The notes below the pieces were generated by a model, which had not been told where the DNA came from, ran no database searches, and saw only the letters and a program-made list of their open reading frames with translations. Positions 26,091-34,859 of a DNA stretch of 51,733 nucleotides are shown here, piece by piece. The stretch lies in contig CAYRNY010000025.1 of assembly GCA_964425755.1 (NCBI GenBank), positions 1 through 51,733 on the forward strand, read 5' to 3'. The position numbers and the translations under genes are program-made. Each line of letters starts with the position of its first letter. Positions within the stretch are counted from its first letter, which is position 1. The stretch is from CAYRNY01 sp964425755 (GTDB lineage: Bacteria; Chloroflexota; Anaerolineae; Aggregatilineales; Aggregatilineaceae).

Positions 26091-27221
26091 TCATCTGGGG
26101 TTCTGGCCCGCATTGTGCGCTTCCCCTGGCTTGAAAGCATCCCATGCGCGGCTGACGTGGCGCGCGATATGCTCATTGAATACTGCCGAGTCGAAACGCA
26201 TTGCGTGGGCGCGAAGTGTCGCCGGATCAAAGTCGTACGCACTAAATGAGTCGAGTGCTGCCGCCAGCGAATCAACCGTCTGCTCCTCGAAGAACAGGCC
26301 GGTCTTGCCGGGGATCACGGTGTCCAGTGCGCCGCCCCCTTTGAAGGCGATCACCGGGCGACCCGCTGCCTGTGCCTGGACCGGTGTGATGCCGAAGTCT
26401 TCCAGGCCAGGGAAGATGAATGCGCGACAGCGTGCGAATAGCTCCGGCAGGTCTTCATCCGGCACGAAACCGAGGAACTCGACGGTCGGCCCTGCCATCG
26501 CTTCAAGACGTTCGCGATCGCGCCCTTTACCGCCGACAAGCAGCGGCAACCCCAGCCGGGTGCATGCCTGTACCGCGAGATCAATCCGCTTGTATGGAAC
26601 CAGACGCGAGACAACCAGGAAATAATCGTCTCGCGCGTCCACAGGGGCGAAACGTTCCGCGACCTCTACCGGGGGATAGATGATCGTGGACTCGCGGTGG
26701 TAGTAGCGTTTGATCCGTTCCTGGATTTCAGTGCTGATCGCGATGAAATGATCGACGCGTTGGGCGGCAGCATAATCCCAGCGGCGGAATAAACGCGCGA
26801 CAATTCTTGCTGCCAGGCGCACACTCGTGCCGAATTGCTCGCGATTCAGGTAGCTGTCGAGATTCCAGATGTAGCGTGTTGGGGCGAGACAGTAACAGAT
26901 ATGCAGCGTCGTCGTGCCAGTTCGGACCCCGTGGCAAAAGCCGCTCTTGTTGCTCAGAACGACGTCATAGTTCGATAGATTAAGCTGCTGCCATGCCAAG
27001 GGGTACAGCGGAAGGTAGCGCTGGTGGTGCTCATAGATTCCGGGCAGGTGGTTCATCCACGTGACCCGAATATCCCATTCCCTGTATGCAGCAGGCATGA
27101 TGTCCGGCGCGTAGATGCTGGTGTAAACGGGGGAGTCGCGGTATACGCTGGTCAGATGGGACAGCACATCTTCCGCACCGCCGATCTGGTTCAACCAGTC
27201 ATGGACGAGCGCCAGCTTCAT
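26091..27221 (-). CDS. Glycosyltransferase family 4 (GT-B fold)
   Basis: 376 aa. N-terminal acceptor domain begins MKLALVHDWLNQIGGAEDVL; the C-terminal GT1/GT4 nucleotide-sugar domain has VVSRLVPYKRIDLAV, LLVGGKGRDRERLE, FVPDEDLPELFARCRAFIFPGLEDFGI with the EDFGITPVQAQAAGRPVIAF E-x7-E-like donor site. Donor and acceptor are unknown; mannosyl- or glucosyltransferases of cell-surface glycans share these blocks. The start overlaps the rnhB stop (ATGA). Confidence 0.92.
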   Translation of the reverse strand: MKLALVHDWLNQIGGAEDVLSHLTSVYRDSPVYTSIYAPDIMPAAYREWDIRVTWMNHLPGIYEHHQRYLPLYPLAWQQLNLSNYDVVLSNKSGFCHGVRTGTTTLHICYCLAPTRYIWNLDSYLNREQFGTSVRLAARIVARLFRRWDYAAAQRVDHFIAISTEIQERIKRYYHRESTIIYPPVEVAERFAPVDARDDYFLVVSRLVPYKRIDLAVQACTRLGLPLLVGGKGRDRERLEAMAGPTVEFLGFVPDEDLPELFARCRAFIFPGLEDFGITPVQAQAAGRPVIAFKGGGALDTVIPGKTGLFFEEQTVDSLAAALDSFSAYDFDPATLRAHAMRFDSAVFNEHIARHVSRAWDAFKPGEAHNAGQNPR

Positions 27222-27892
27222 GTAGCAGCATCCTCTGGTAGCGTGCCGGGATCATCCGTAGGGTCATCCAGCAGCGCGCGCACAGGGCCGAATGTTCTGC
27301 GGTGAACAGCGGTCGGTCCGAACGTGTCCAACGCGTGCCGATGCAAGGGGGTACCGTAGCCTTTGTGCACGCGAAATCCGTACTGCGGGTACAGCGTATC
27401 CAGGTGATCCAGATGCTGGTCCCGTGCGACTTTGGCGAGAATGCTCGCGGCGGCGATGCTGACAGATTTCTGGTCGCCCTTTACCAGTGAACGACAAGGC
27501 AAGACGATCTCCGGCAATTGAAGCGAATCGACAAGTAGCGCATCCGGCACGATGTCAAGTTGCGCCAGCGCGCGCCGCATGGCGAGTTTCGTGGCAGGGA
27601 CGATCCCGATGAGGTCAATTTCCTCGCAGGTGGCGAAGCCGATTCCGGTGGCAACGGCAGTACTTAGAATGCGCGGGACCATCGCTTCGCGGCGGGCCGG
27701 GGTAAGCAGCTTGGAGTCGGTTACGCCGGTCAAAGCATGCGCCAGATCAAACCGTTCCAGGGGCAAGATGACCGCCCCCGCGACGACTGGTCCAGCCCAT
27801 GCACCACGCCCGGCCTCGTCCAGGCCGGCAATATAGCGGAAGCCCTGCTCGCGCAGGCGAAACTCGTGTTGCAGATCGGCTTCGGGGATCAT
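27218..27892 (-). CDS. rnhB: Ribonuclease HII
   Basis: Removes ribonucleotides from DNA and RNA primers. 224 aa, with the DEDD-type active site: D25 and E26 in AGLDEAGRGAWAGPV, D122 in LLVDSLQLP, and the aspartate at about 158 in ILAKVARDQHLD. The ATG at 27892 matches the family. It is embedded in a glycan operon, overlapping the following glycosyltransferase gene by four bases and three bases after the preceding one. Confidence 0.95.
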   Translation of the reverse strand: MIPEADLQHEFRLREQGFRYIAGLDEAGRGAWAGPVVAGAVILPLERFDLAHALTGVTDSKLLTPARREAMVPRILSTAVATGIGFATCEEIDLIGIVPATKLAMRRALAQLDIVPDALLVDSLQLPEIVLPCRSLVKGDQKSVSIAAASILAKVARDQHLDHLDTLYPQYGFRVHKGYGTPLHRHALDTFGPTAVHRRTFGPVRALLDDPTDDPGTLPEDAAT

Positions 27893-27895
27893 GAC

Positions 27896-28663
27896 TCAGC
27901 GAGCGTACAGACCGCGCCGCCCATTGCGGCGAATCTTAAAGACCTCGACGAACATCGCGATTGAATCGCGGATCGGATCGATGCGTGTGTTGGCTTTATA
28001 GTACCAGTTGATCGGCACCTCGATAATCTTGTACCCGCGTTGGCGGGCAGCATAGAGCACCTCGACATCAAAGCTCCAGCCGTCCATCGTCTGCAAGGGG
28101 AATACATCCTCTGCAACTTCAGCACGGAACAGTTTGAAGCCGCATTGCGTATCCTGTAACCCCGGAACAGCAAACAGCCGCACGATCGTGTTGAAGACGC
28201 GTCCCATCAGGTGGCGGTACCAGGGTTCATTATAACGCACAGCCCCTTCGATCTCGCGTGAAGCGATGGCAATATCGACCGGGCCGAGTTGTTCGGGCAG
28301 GAACTTGTCGACCTCCTCGATCGGCATCGAGAGATCGGCATCGCAGATGAAGCGGTACGCCCCGCGTGCGGCCAGCATTCCCGTGCGGACGGCGGCTCCT
28401 TTCCCCTGGGTGCCCTCAAACAGGCCCCGGACATACGGGTACTTGGCGGCTGCCTGCTCAATGATCGCACCGGTTCGATCCTGGCTGTTGTTATCCACGA
28501 CGAGCACTTCGACCGGGTATTCCTTGCTTGCTACAAAGTCTGCGATGGCTTGCAGGCTTTCGGGCAGGCGAGCTTCCTCGTTGTATGCCGGTATGACGAT
28601 CGATAGATAGGGTTGTGTGCCGTTTGCGTTATCGCTTGCGTTTGTCAATGCGGACTCACTCAT
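27896..28663 (-). CDS. Glycosyltransferase family 2, polyprenyl-phosphate glucosyl/mannosyl transferase type
   Basis: 255 aa, GT-A fold. SIVIPAYNEEARLPESL, LVVDNNSQDRTG, GKGAAVRTGMLAARGAYRFICDADLSMP (DxD-like metal site), and the later GFKLFRAEVAEDVFP and GWSFDVEVLYAARQRGYKI blocks closely resemble dolichyl/polyprenyl-phosphate glucosyltransferases. No C-terminal membrane helices are present. It probably makes a lipid-linked sugar donor. It overlaps the upstream GT2 gene by eight bases. Confidence 0.88.
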   Translation of the reverse strand: MSESALTNASDNANGTQPYLSIVIPAYNEEARLPESLQAIADFVASKEYPVEVLVVDNNSQDRTGAIIEQAAAKYPYVRGLFEGTQGKGAAVRTGMLAARGAYRFICDADLSMPIEEVDKFLPEQLGPVDIAIASREIEGAVRYNEPWYRHLMGRVFNTIVRLFAVPGLQDTQCGFKLFRAEVAEDVFPLQTMDGWSFDVEVLYAARQRGYKIIEVPINWYYKANTRIDPIRDSIAMFVEVFKIRRNGRRGLYAR

Positions 28664-29651
28664 CTTGTTTGGATGCCTGTGCCAGATCAGAATCGGGCAC
28701 AGGCGTCAAGATCGACTCGATATATGCAATAGATACACGGCGGGCGCGTTGAATCCGCCGTCGTTTGCGTAGCATTTTGGGGATGCCCAGGATGCCGGCA
28801 AGCATGCCTCGCAGACGGGCGCGTGCTGCTGCGCCACGCCAGGCCCGGATCGCTTCCCAGGCCAGCGCCCATTGCGCACGCAGAATTTTTCCAGCGTGCT
28901 TGCGCCATAGCACCGCCGGGTAATTCTTGACCAGCAGCCAGATCATGTTTCGCCCATCATAGTAGCTCGCGGTCTCTCCGCCGCCCGTGGCCGCGAGATG
29001 GTGGTACACCACTGCGCCGGGGATGTAGATGCATTTGTAGGCAGCCAGTTGGGCGCGCCAGGCAAGGTCCATGTCTTCACACGAAAAAAAGAAGTCGTCA
29101 TCCAGCAGGCCAATGTCATCTAACATGCTGCGACGATAAACCGCCGAGCCACCGCAGGCGCTGAAGACGTATTCCTCTGCGTCGTACTGGCCCTCGTCGC
29201 GCTCCCATACACCACGATTGACCAGCCGTCCATCGACACGATACAGGTCCCCTGCAGTGTGCAGGTGATCACGCCGGTCAAACAGCAGCATCTTCGAGGC
29301 CACCAACCCGGCGTCAGGATATCGGGTGAAGGCGTCCACGACTGCCGTGGCCCAGTCAGGCTCGACGGCGGTATCGTTGTTCAGCAGCGCGATGAATTGC
29401 CCCTGTGCGGCCTCCATTCCGGCGTTACAGGCGCCAGTGAAGCCGCGATTTTCCGGCAGCGCGATCAGTTTGGCTTCAGGATAGTGCCCCGTGACAAGTT
29501 CGCGCGAATTATCGTGCGAGGCATTGTCCACAACCAGGATTTCAAGCGCGGGATAGGTCTGCCCGCGCAGTGCATCCAGGCATGTCGGCAAGTGATGCGC
29601 CCCGTTCCAATTCGGGATGACGATCGACAGCAGCGGCGGAGATGCGGTCAT
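28656..29651 (-). CDS. Glycosyltransferase family 2 (rhamnosyltransferase-like)
   Basis: 331 aa. SIVIPNWNGAHHLPTCLDAL, LVVDNASHDNSRELV, NRGFTGACNAGMEAAQGQFIALLNND (metal-binding), ACGGSAVYRRSML, and the acceptor-site FFFSCEDMDLAWRAQLAAY. This pattern is common in dTDP-rhamnosyltransferases (WbbL/RfbF type), which fits the rmlD-like gene just upstream, but the donor cannot be fixed from sequence. The C-terminal 80 residues are basic, with amphipathic helices that may sit on the membrane. Confidence 0.9.
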   Translation of the reverse strand: MTASPPLLSIVIPNWNGAHHLPTCLDALRGQTYPALEILVVDNASHDNSRELVTGHYPEAKLIALPENRGFTGACNAGMEAAQGQFIALLNNDTAVEPDWATAVVDAFTRYPDAGLVASKMLLFDRRDHLHTAGDLYRVDGRLVNRGVWERDEGQYDAEEYVFSACGGSAVYRRSMLDDIGLLDDDFFFSCEDMDLAWRAQLAAYKCIYIPGAVVYHHLAATGGGETASYYDGRNMIWLLVKNYPAVLWRKHAGKILRAQWALAWEAIRAWRGAAARARLRGMLAGILGIPKMLRKRRRIQRARRVSIAYIESILTPVPDSDLAQASKQDE

Positions 29652-29654
29652 GGC

Positions 29655-30506
29655 TTACGCTTTCAGCAGGCCTTCACGCTGCAGGAACGCGGTGAGAGCA
29701 TCCTGCCAGGGGCGCAACGTGATTCCCAATCGCGCGGCTGCCAGATTGCGCAAGACGGCATATTCCGGCGGACGGGATGCACGTGGATATTCGGCCAGCG
29801 CGATCGGTTCAATCGTGGTGTCAGTGTACCCGGCGCGATCGAGCGTTTCGCGTGCAAATGCGTAGCGTGATGCGCAGCCGTCATTAACCAGATGATAGAT
29901 GCCGTACTGCCCGGTTACGATGAGCGCCATGATCGCGGCTGCCAGATCGTCGTTGTAGGTAGGTGAACTGACTTCATTTATGACGACGCGCAACGGCTGG
30001 CCGGCCTCCGCACGCTCCAGGATGGCGTGGATGAAGTTACGCCCACCATGTGCAAATAACCAGGACGTGCGCACGATGTAATGCTTTGGCACCAGGTCGC
30101 GTACGATTTGCTCACCGACCCATTTACTGTATCCGTAAGGGTTGCCCGGATCGGGACGGTCGTATTCGAGGTAATGGCGAAATGCAGCGCCACTAAAGAC
30201 TTCGTTTGAGCTTACGTAGAGCAGAGTACTATTGTATTTCTGGCAAGCCAATGCAATATTTTGTGTACCGAATGCATTCACGTTGAGTGCTTGGTCAGGG
30301 TGTTCAGCACAATAATCAACCGCCGTCATCGCGGCACAATGCAGCACCAATTCGGGCTGCACCCGATCGAATATGGCGAAGACGCCCTCACGTCGTGTGA
30401 TGTCGGCTTCGTCGACATCGATGCCGGTGACGGTGTGCTGTTGTTCAAGCAGATTGACCAACTGGCTACCCAGTCGTCCTTGCGCGCCGGTAACGAGTAT
30501 CCTCAT
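29655..30506 (-). CDS. rfbD: dTDP-4-dehydrorhamnose reductase-like SDR protein
   Basis: 283 aa of the RmlD family, which makes the last step to dTDP-L-rhamnose. Motifs: ILVTGAQGRLGSQLVNLL (NAD(P) site), LVLHCAAMTAVDYCAEHP, the catalytic YGYSKWVGE (Tyr-x3-Lys) and RTSWLFAHGGRNFI. The ATG at 30506 begins the conserved core; an in-frame ATG at 30521 is possible because the AGGG before 30506 is very close. No rmlA, rmlB or rmlC genes are in the window. First gene of the glycan operon. Confidence 0.88.
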   Translation of the reverse strand: MRILVTGAQGRLGSQLVNLLEQQHTVTGIDVDEADITRREGVFAIFDRVQPELVLHCAAMTAVDYCAEHPDQALNVNAFGTQNIALACQKYNSTLLYVSSNEVFSGAAFRHYLEYDRPDPGNPYGYSKWVGEQIVRDLVPKHYIVRTSWLFAHGGRNFIHAILERAEAGQPLRVVINEVSSPTYNDDLAAAIMALIVTGQYGIYHLVNDGCASRYAFARETLDRAGYTDTTIEPIALAEYPRASRPPEYAVLRNLAAARLGITLRPWQDALTAFLQREGLLKA

Positions 30507-30704
30507 GACCCTTTTGCCCATGCTGGTGATATATGCTGGCTTCGTTGCTGCGTCTGAGCGTGGGGAATTATAACGGATTCGGCGGCAAGCGTAAAACAAC
30601 GGTTGGCGCACGTTTCGGCGATCGTGGTTGAATCGGATTTGTGCGGGACGGTTTACGCGTTTTGCGTTAGCTGTTCATTTTTTGTTAATAAATAGGTGAT
30701 TAGC

Positions 30705-30733
30705 TTGACACAAAATGCACGAATCGTTATAAT
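30705..30733 (+). promoter_or_regulatory. Perfect-consensus sigma-70 promoter of yceD-rpoD
   Basis: TTGACA at 30705-30710, exactly 17 bp, TATAAT at 30728-30733. Start near 30740. The region upstream is AT-rich (TTTTTTGTTAATAAATA at 30669-30685), which may act as an UP element. Confidence 0.88.
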
Positions 30734-30764
30734 TATGTCACTGAAATCGACAGACATTTCGGGT

Positions 30765-30813
30765 GGCCGCAACATTGCGCTCAAGATCGCTTGAGTGAGC
30801 GGCTTACTTTTTT
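30765..30813 (+). terminator. Leader hairpin with U-tract: attenuator or small-RNA terminator
   Basis: Outer stem GCCGC (30766-30770) with GCGGC (30799-30803), inner stem CTCAAG (30780-30785) with CTTGAG (30790-30795) around ATCG, then TTACTTTTTT ending at 30813. It starts about 26 bases after the predicted transcription start and ends 28 bases before the yceD start codon, so it must either be read through in a regulated way or define a short RNA of about 74 bases. Confidence 0.7.
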
Positions 30814-30841
30814 ATTCCTTTGCCGTTTTAGAAGGCCCATC

Positions 30842-31384
30842 GTGACTAATTACCAAGATCGGCAGTTCGTTAATCCGCGTGTACTAAAGATCAACGTTGG
30901 TTTCCTGCTGGCCCAGGGGGTAGGGTACCAGCGCGAGACAGAAATCGACCTTCCGCGCGTGCGGTTGGGCGATGATGTCATGTTGGATTTCTTGCGCGGC
31001 ACTCTGCAAATGAGCCGCAACTCGCGCGGGATCCTGATCAGGGGAACGCTTGAAACACATATCTTGACAGAGTGTGGGCGTTGCCTGACTCCGCTTTTGT
31101 ATCCTGTGGCGCTTGAAATTGACGAACTGTTCTCTCATCCCCCATCACCTGAGACAGCATATTCAGTAGACGAGGCGGGCAATCTGGATCTGACACCGTT
31201 GCTGCGCGAGGAAGCGATTCTCGCGCTGCCAATGGGCGTGTTGTGCAGCCCTGACTGCGCGGGTTTGTGCCCTGAATGTGGGCAGAACTTGAATGAAGGG
31301 CAGTGCGACTGTGAGCGTGAAGCGATCGATCCGCGCCTGGCGATTCTGGCTGAGCTTAAACGGCGTGACCATGCCGAAGAATGA
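30842..31384 (+). CDS. yceD: YceD/DUF177 family protein
   Basis: 180 aa. N-terminal part typical of DUF177 (RGTLETHILTECGRCLTPL with a CxxC), an acidic middle, and a C-terminal Cys-rich segment CSPDCAGLCPECGQNL ending in CDCE, which likely binds a metal. The family is linked to 23S rRNA accumulation and ribosome assembly in bacteria and plants. GTG start at 30842 with GAAGG seven bases upstream. rpmF (L32), its usual neighbour, is absent; rpoD follows after 70 bases. Confidence 0.87.
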   Translation: MTNYQDRQFVNPRVLKINVGFLLAQGVGYQRETEIDLPRVRLGDDVMLDFLRGTLQMSRNSRGILIRGTLETHILTECGRCLTPLLYPVALEIDELFSHPPSPETAYSVDEAGNLDLTPLLREEAILALPMGVLCSPDCAGLCPECGQNLNEGQCDCEREAIDPRLAILAELKRRDHAEE

Positions 31385-31454
31385 CCGTGACCATTTGGGT
31401 TAGGTGGACGCAACAACGCAGGCCGCAGCATAACCTTTATCGAGTAAGGGGGGC

Positions 31455-32657
31455 TTGGCTTTGAAAGACTATAACGATAAACAGGATGGGCAAAAGCTTA
31501 GCTCGGAGTTGATGCATGCGCTGCTTGAAAAAGCAGATAGCCAGGGGTTCTTGACAACAGACGACATATTAGAGATTTTACCCGATGCAGATGAAGCAAT
31601 GGATAAGCTAGAGGGCATTTTTCTGCATCTGAATGCGGCCGGCGTAGAGGTATTTGGCGATAAGCCCGGCGATCTCGACCTGGACAAGCTCAATGATAAC
31701 GGCTTCGACGACGATGATGATGACGACACGTTTGATCTAAGCGGGGTTTCCTCGGACGACACCGTCGGTTTGTACCTCAAAGAGATGGCGCGCGTTCCCT
31801 TGCTGACAAATGAAGAAGAGGTCGACCTGGCCATGCGCCTGGAAGCAGGCAATGCGGCGCGTGCGGAACTGATGCGGTTGGGGCAAGCGGTGTCCGACGA
31901 ACTTCGCCGCGAGCTTGAAGCGATGATCGAGGATGGTAAGGCCGCACGCGATCATCTGATCAAAGCGAATACCCGGCTGGTGGTCAGCATCGCCAAGAAA
32001 TACATGGGGCGTGGGGTGCATTTCCTGGACCTTATTCAAGAGGGCAACCTGGGGTTGATGAAAGCGGTCGAGAAGTTTGACTACACGCGCGGCTACCGCT
32101 TTAGCACCTATGCGACATGGTGGATTCGCCAGACGATCACGCGCGCGATTGCCGACCAGGGGCGCACGATCCGTGTGCCCGTGCACATGTCGGACCGGAT
32201 TCGGCGTTTATATAAGACGGCGCGGCAGCTTGAACAGGAAAATGGGCGCAAGCCGACGCCAGAAGAGATCGCGGAACGGATGGGCCTTGAACCGCGAAAA
32301 GTGCAGTGGATGCTCAAGGTCAGTTGGCGTCCGATGAGTCTCGAACGCCCGGTAGGTGAAGAAGAGGACAGCGAGCTGGGCAGTTTCATCGAGGATTTGA
32401 CGACGCCCACCCCTACACAAAGCGCGTATCAGAATCTGCTGCGCGAGAAAGTCGAAGAAGTGCTCAGCACGCTCACAGCGCGCGAGGCGCGTATTTTGCG
32501 GCTGCGCTTCGGGTTGCAGAACGGGCGTAGTTACACATTGGAGGAGGTCGGGCAGAAGTTCGGTCTGACGCGTGAGCGTATTCGCCAGATCGAAGGCAAG
32601 GCATTGCGCCGGCTTCGACATCCACGTCGCTCGCGCCAGTTGCGCGATTTTACATGA
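31455..32657 (+). CDS. rpoD: Primary sigma factor, RpoD/SigA family
   Basis: 400 aa. Region 1.1-like N-terminus (about 10-70), a seven-Asp run near residue 87, region 1.2 DTVGLYLKEMARVPLL, region 2 from RLVVSIAKKYMGRG through FSTYATWWIRQTITRA (2.3-2.4), region 3, and region 4.2 EEVGQKFGLTRERIRQIEG, ending KALRRLRHPRRSRQL as in primary sigma factors. Initiation is at TTG 31455 or 31461; AAGGGGGG lies directly upstream and there is no nearby ATG. Promoters throughout this window have the TTGACA/TATAAT form it should recognise. Confidence 0.94.
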   Translation: MALKDYNDKQDGQKLSSELMHALLEKADSQGFLTTDDILEILPDADEAMDKLEGIFLHLNAAGVEVFGDKPGDLDLDKLNDNGFDDDDDDDTFDLSGVSSDDTVGLYLKEMARVPLLTNEEEVDLAMRLEAGNAARAELMRLGQAVSDELRRELEAMIEDGKAARDHLIKANTRLVVSIAKKYMGRGVHFLDLIQEGNLGLMKAVEKFDYTRGYRFSTYATWWIRQTITRAIADQGRTIRVPVHMSDRIRRLYKTARQLEQENGRKPTPEEIAERMGLEPRKVQWMLKVSWRPMSLERPVGEEEDSELGSFIEDLTTPTPTQSAYQNLLREKVEEVLSTLTAREARILRLRFGLQNGRSYTLEEVGQKFGLTRERIRQIEGKALRRLRHPRRSRQLRDFT

Positions 32658-32703
32658 TGTACTGGCTGAGAGCGGACGTGCTTCAAACGAGATTTGAGAA
32701 TTG

Positions 32704-32728
32704 AACGCCACGCCCAGTGGCGTTTTTT
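32704..32728 (+). terminator. Intrinsic terminator after rpoD
   Basis: AACGCCAC (32704-32711) pairs with GTGGCGTT (32717-32724) around GCCCA, followed by a T-run ending at 32728. It closes the yceD-rpoD unit 47 bases after the stop. Confidence 0.9.
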
Positions 32729-32757
32729 GGTACGGAGCGTGGCCGACAATGCACGTG

Positions 32758-32786
32758 TTGACATCCGCCAGTAATACCCGTATACT
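32758..32786 (+). promoter_or_regulatory. Sigma-70 promoter of the FHA gene
   Basis: Perfect TTGACA at 32758-32763, 17-bp spacer, TATACT at 32781-32786. Start near 32793, about 50 bases before the ATG. Confidence 0.82.
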
Positions 32787-32843
32787 CCGAACCGTCCGTG
32801 ATTACGACTTTTCCGCCACTTCCTGCGCGTGAGGAGGCATGGT

Positions 32844-33563
32844 ATGCAGGGTAGCAGCAGCTTCCGCCTAATTGTGCGTCGTGGCCCGCGCCCGAACGAG
32901 ATTTATGAATTGAATCAGGGTGTGGTCACGCTGGGCCGTGATATTACGAATGATATTGTGATCAATGATCCGGAAGTGAGCCGGCACCATTGCCGTTTGA
33001 CACAGGGAGGTGGCGGTTACACACTGGAAGACCTGGGATCGACGAATGGCACGTTTGTAAACGGCCAGCGATTGACAGGCGCGCGCCCACTACAACCGGG
33101 TGACATGGTCGGGCTGGGGGAGACGGTAACCTTAGCCTATGAAGGTGCCGCCCCAGGTGTGCCTTCTGAGCCGCGACAGCCTTCTTCGATGGAGGGTGGC
33201 GTGCAACCGCCCGGTAGCGACTTCGGCATCCAAGAATCAGCGACAGGCTATGCCCAACCGCCACGTGGTGACGCGGTGCCCCCAGGTGGTTATCAGCCTT
33301 CCGGTGCCCCCCCGGCGCAGCAACCCTATGGTGCGCAACCGCAGGAACCGATGGCGTATGACTACGAGTATGAGGAAGACTACTATGAGGGTGCTGGCCC
33401 TGGGCGGTGGGTTGTCCTGAGTTGTGGGTGTTTCTTGGTGTTGTGTATTGTGTCGTCGGTGATCGGTGGCATTGTGATCGATGCAAAATGCTGGTGGGAT
33501 GATATTCCTGTGATCTCTGATGCGTTTAATCTAGGCATCCGGGAAGACGCGAACTGCCGGTAG
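32844..33563 (+). CDS. FHA-domain protein with C-terminal membrane anchor
   Basis: 239 aa. The forkhead-associated domain (about residues 5-100) has GRDITNDIVINDPEVSRHHC and LGSTNGTFVNGQRL, the phosphothreonine-binding residues. A Pro/Gln/Gly-rich linker (about 105-180) and an acidic Tyr-rich stretch follow, then a Cys-containing membrane helix (WVVLSCGCFLVLCIVSSVIG) and a short outside tail. ATG at 32844 with GAGGAGG upstream. It likely recruits a Thr-phosphorylated partner to the membrane; the kinase-like protein in this window (49.4 kb) looks catalytically impaired, so another kinase is needed. Confidence 0.88.
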   Translation: MQGSSSFRLIVRRGPRPNEIYELNQGVVTLGRDITNDIVINDPEVSRHHCRLTQGGGGYTLEDLGSTNGTFVNGQRLTGARPLQPGDMVGLGETVTLAYEGAAPGVPSEPRQPSSMEGGVQPPGSDFGIQESATGYAQPPRGDAVPPGGYQPSGAPPAQQPYGAQPQEPMAYDYEYEEDYYEGAGPGRWVVLSCGCFLVLCIVSSVIGGIVIDAKCWWDDIPVISDAFNLGIREDANCR

Positions 33564-33600
33564 CAAATCATCTGACAACCGGGCTGCGAGGTGGCGACGC

Positions 33601-34854
33601 TTGAACGAATTACTCGCGGTTGAGACGGTCCTCAGACGTATTTTGACGCGGGTGAAAACTTTGCCTGCCGAACACGTCCCAATTGCACACGCGTTGGGGC
33701 GTGTTTTGGCACGTGATGTGCACGCATCTGAAGCCAGCCCACCGTTTGCCAATTCCAGCATGGACGGGTACGCCGTGCGTGCGGCGGACGTAGCGAATGC
33801 CGCGCCGGACAGCCCCGTGCGCCTGGCGGTCATTGAAGATATCCAGGCCGGTGATGTTCCCCGGCGGGCAGTCGGGCAGGGACAGGCTGCCCGGATCATG
33901 ACCGGCGCTCCCATGCCGGAAGGCGCAGATGCCGTGGTGCCAGTCGAAGACACCGGGGATGAATGGGCTTCAACCGGGGATGCGGAACTACCGGACCATG
34001 TGAGTGTGAAACGCGCAGTGGGAGCGGGGGGTTATGTGCGCTTGCCGGGTGAGAATATCACGGCGGGCACGCTGGTTTTGCGCGGCGGTACACGTCTGCG
34101 CCCGCAGGATATCGGCGTGCTGGCGTCATTGGGACATTCCCAACCCGCGGTCATCCGGCGCGCGCGCGTTGCGATCATCGCGACGGGCAATGAATTGATT
34201 GAGCTCGATCAGCCGAGCACCCCAGGCAAGATTCGTAACAGTAACACGTACATGCTGGCGGCGTTGGTTGCGGAATGTGGCGGCGAACCGGTGCGGTTGC
34301 CGGTAGCACGGGACACGCTGGACGACGTGCGACAGGCGTTTGAAGCGGCGTTGGATCACCAGCCGGATATGATCATCAGCTCGGCGGGTGTCTCCGTCGG
34401 GACGCATGACGTGGTGCGCGCGGTGGTGTATATGATCGGGCATGTAGACCTGTGGCGCGTGAATGTGCGTCCTGGGAAACCGCTGGCGTTTGGGCAGGTA
34501 CAGGGCGTGCCGTTTTTCGGGCTGCCGGGTAATCCTGTATCCGCGATGGTGACGTTTGATATCTTTGCGCGTCCGGCGTTGCTGCGCCAGATGGGGCACC
34601 GGCAAGACACCACGCCGGTGACGCAAGCGGTATTAGGAGAGACGCTGCGCTCTGATGGCCGGCGTACCTACGCGCGGGTGCGGTTGGAACAAAGGGACGA
34701 CGGCACGCGGGTCGCCTATTCAACCGGGACGCAAAGCTCCGGCGCGTTGATGTCGATGGTGTTGGCAGATGGCCTGCTGATCATTCCCGAAGGGGTGACC
34801 GAAGCGCGTGCCGGCGAACGTTACATGGTGCGCCTGTTGCGTGATGTGATGTAA
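33601..34854 (+). CDS. moeA: Molybdopterin molybdenumtransferase MoeA
   Basis: 417 aa. Inserts molybdate into adenylated molybdopterin. PFANSSMDGYAVRAADVA, MTGAPMPEGADAVVPVEDT, VAIIATGNELIEL, ISSAGVSVGTHDVVR and FFGLPGNPVSAMVTF are the standard MoeA blocks, including the MoCF fold. TTG start at 33601 with GAGGTGG upstream. It serves the molybdenum hydroxylase at the start of the window and any other Mo enzyme, although it lies 27 kb away. Confidence 0.95.
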   Translation: MNELLAVETVLRRILTRVKTLPAEHVPIAHALGRVLARDVHASEASPPFANSSMDGYAVRAADVANAAPDSPVRLAVIEDIQAGDVPRRAVGQGQAARIMTGAPMPEGADAVVPVEDTGDEWASTGDAELPDHVSVKRAVGAGGYVRLPGENITAGTLVLRGGTRLRPQDIGVLASLGHSQPAVIRRARVAIIATGNELIELDQPSTPGKIRNSNTYMLAALVAECGGEPVRLPVARDTLDDVRQAFEAALDHQPDMIISSAGVSVGTHDVVRAVVYMIGHVDLWRVNVRPGKPLAFGQVQGVPFFGLPGNPVSAMVTFDIFARPALLRQMGHRQDTTPVTQAVLGETLRSDGRRTYARVRLEQRDDGTRVAYSTGTQSSGALMSMVLADGLLIIPEGVTEARAGERYMVRLLRDVM

Positions 34855-34859
34855 AGCAG

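Larger units (their letters stand above)
30507..30841. other. 335-base divergent regulatory region between rfbD and yceD
   Basis: It holds the consensus yceD promoter (30705-30733) and a leader hairpin with a U-tract (30765-30813). The AT-rich part around 30640-30720 probably also contains the rfbD-side promoter, but I could not identify a convincing one. Confidence 0.6.
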
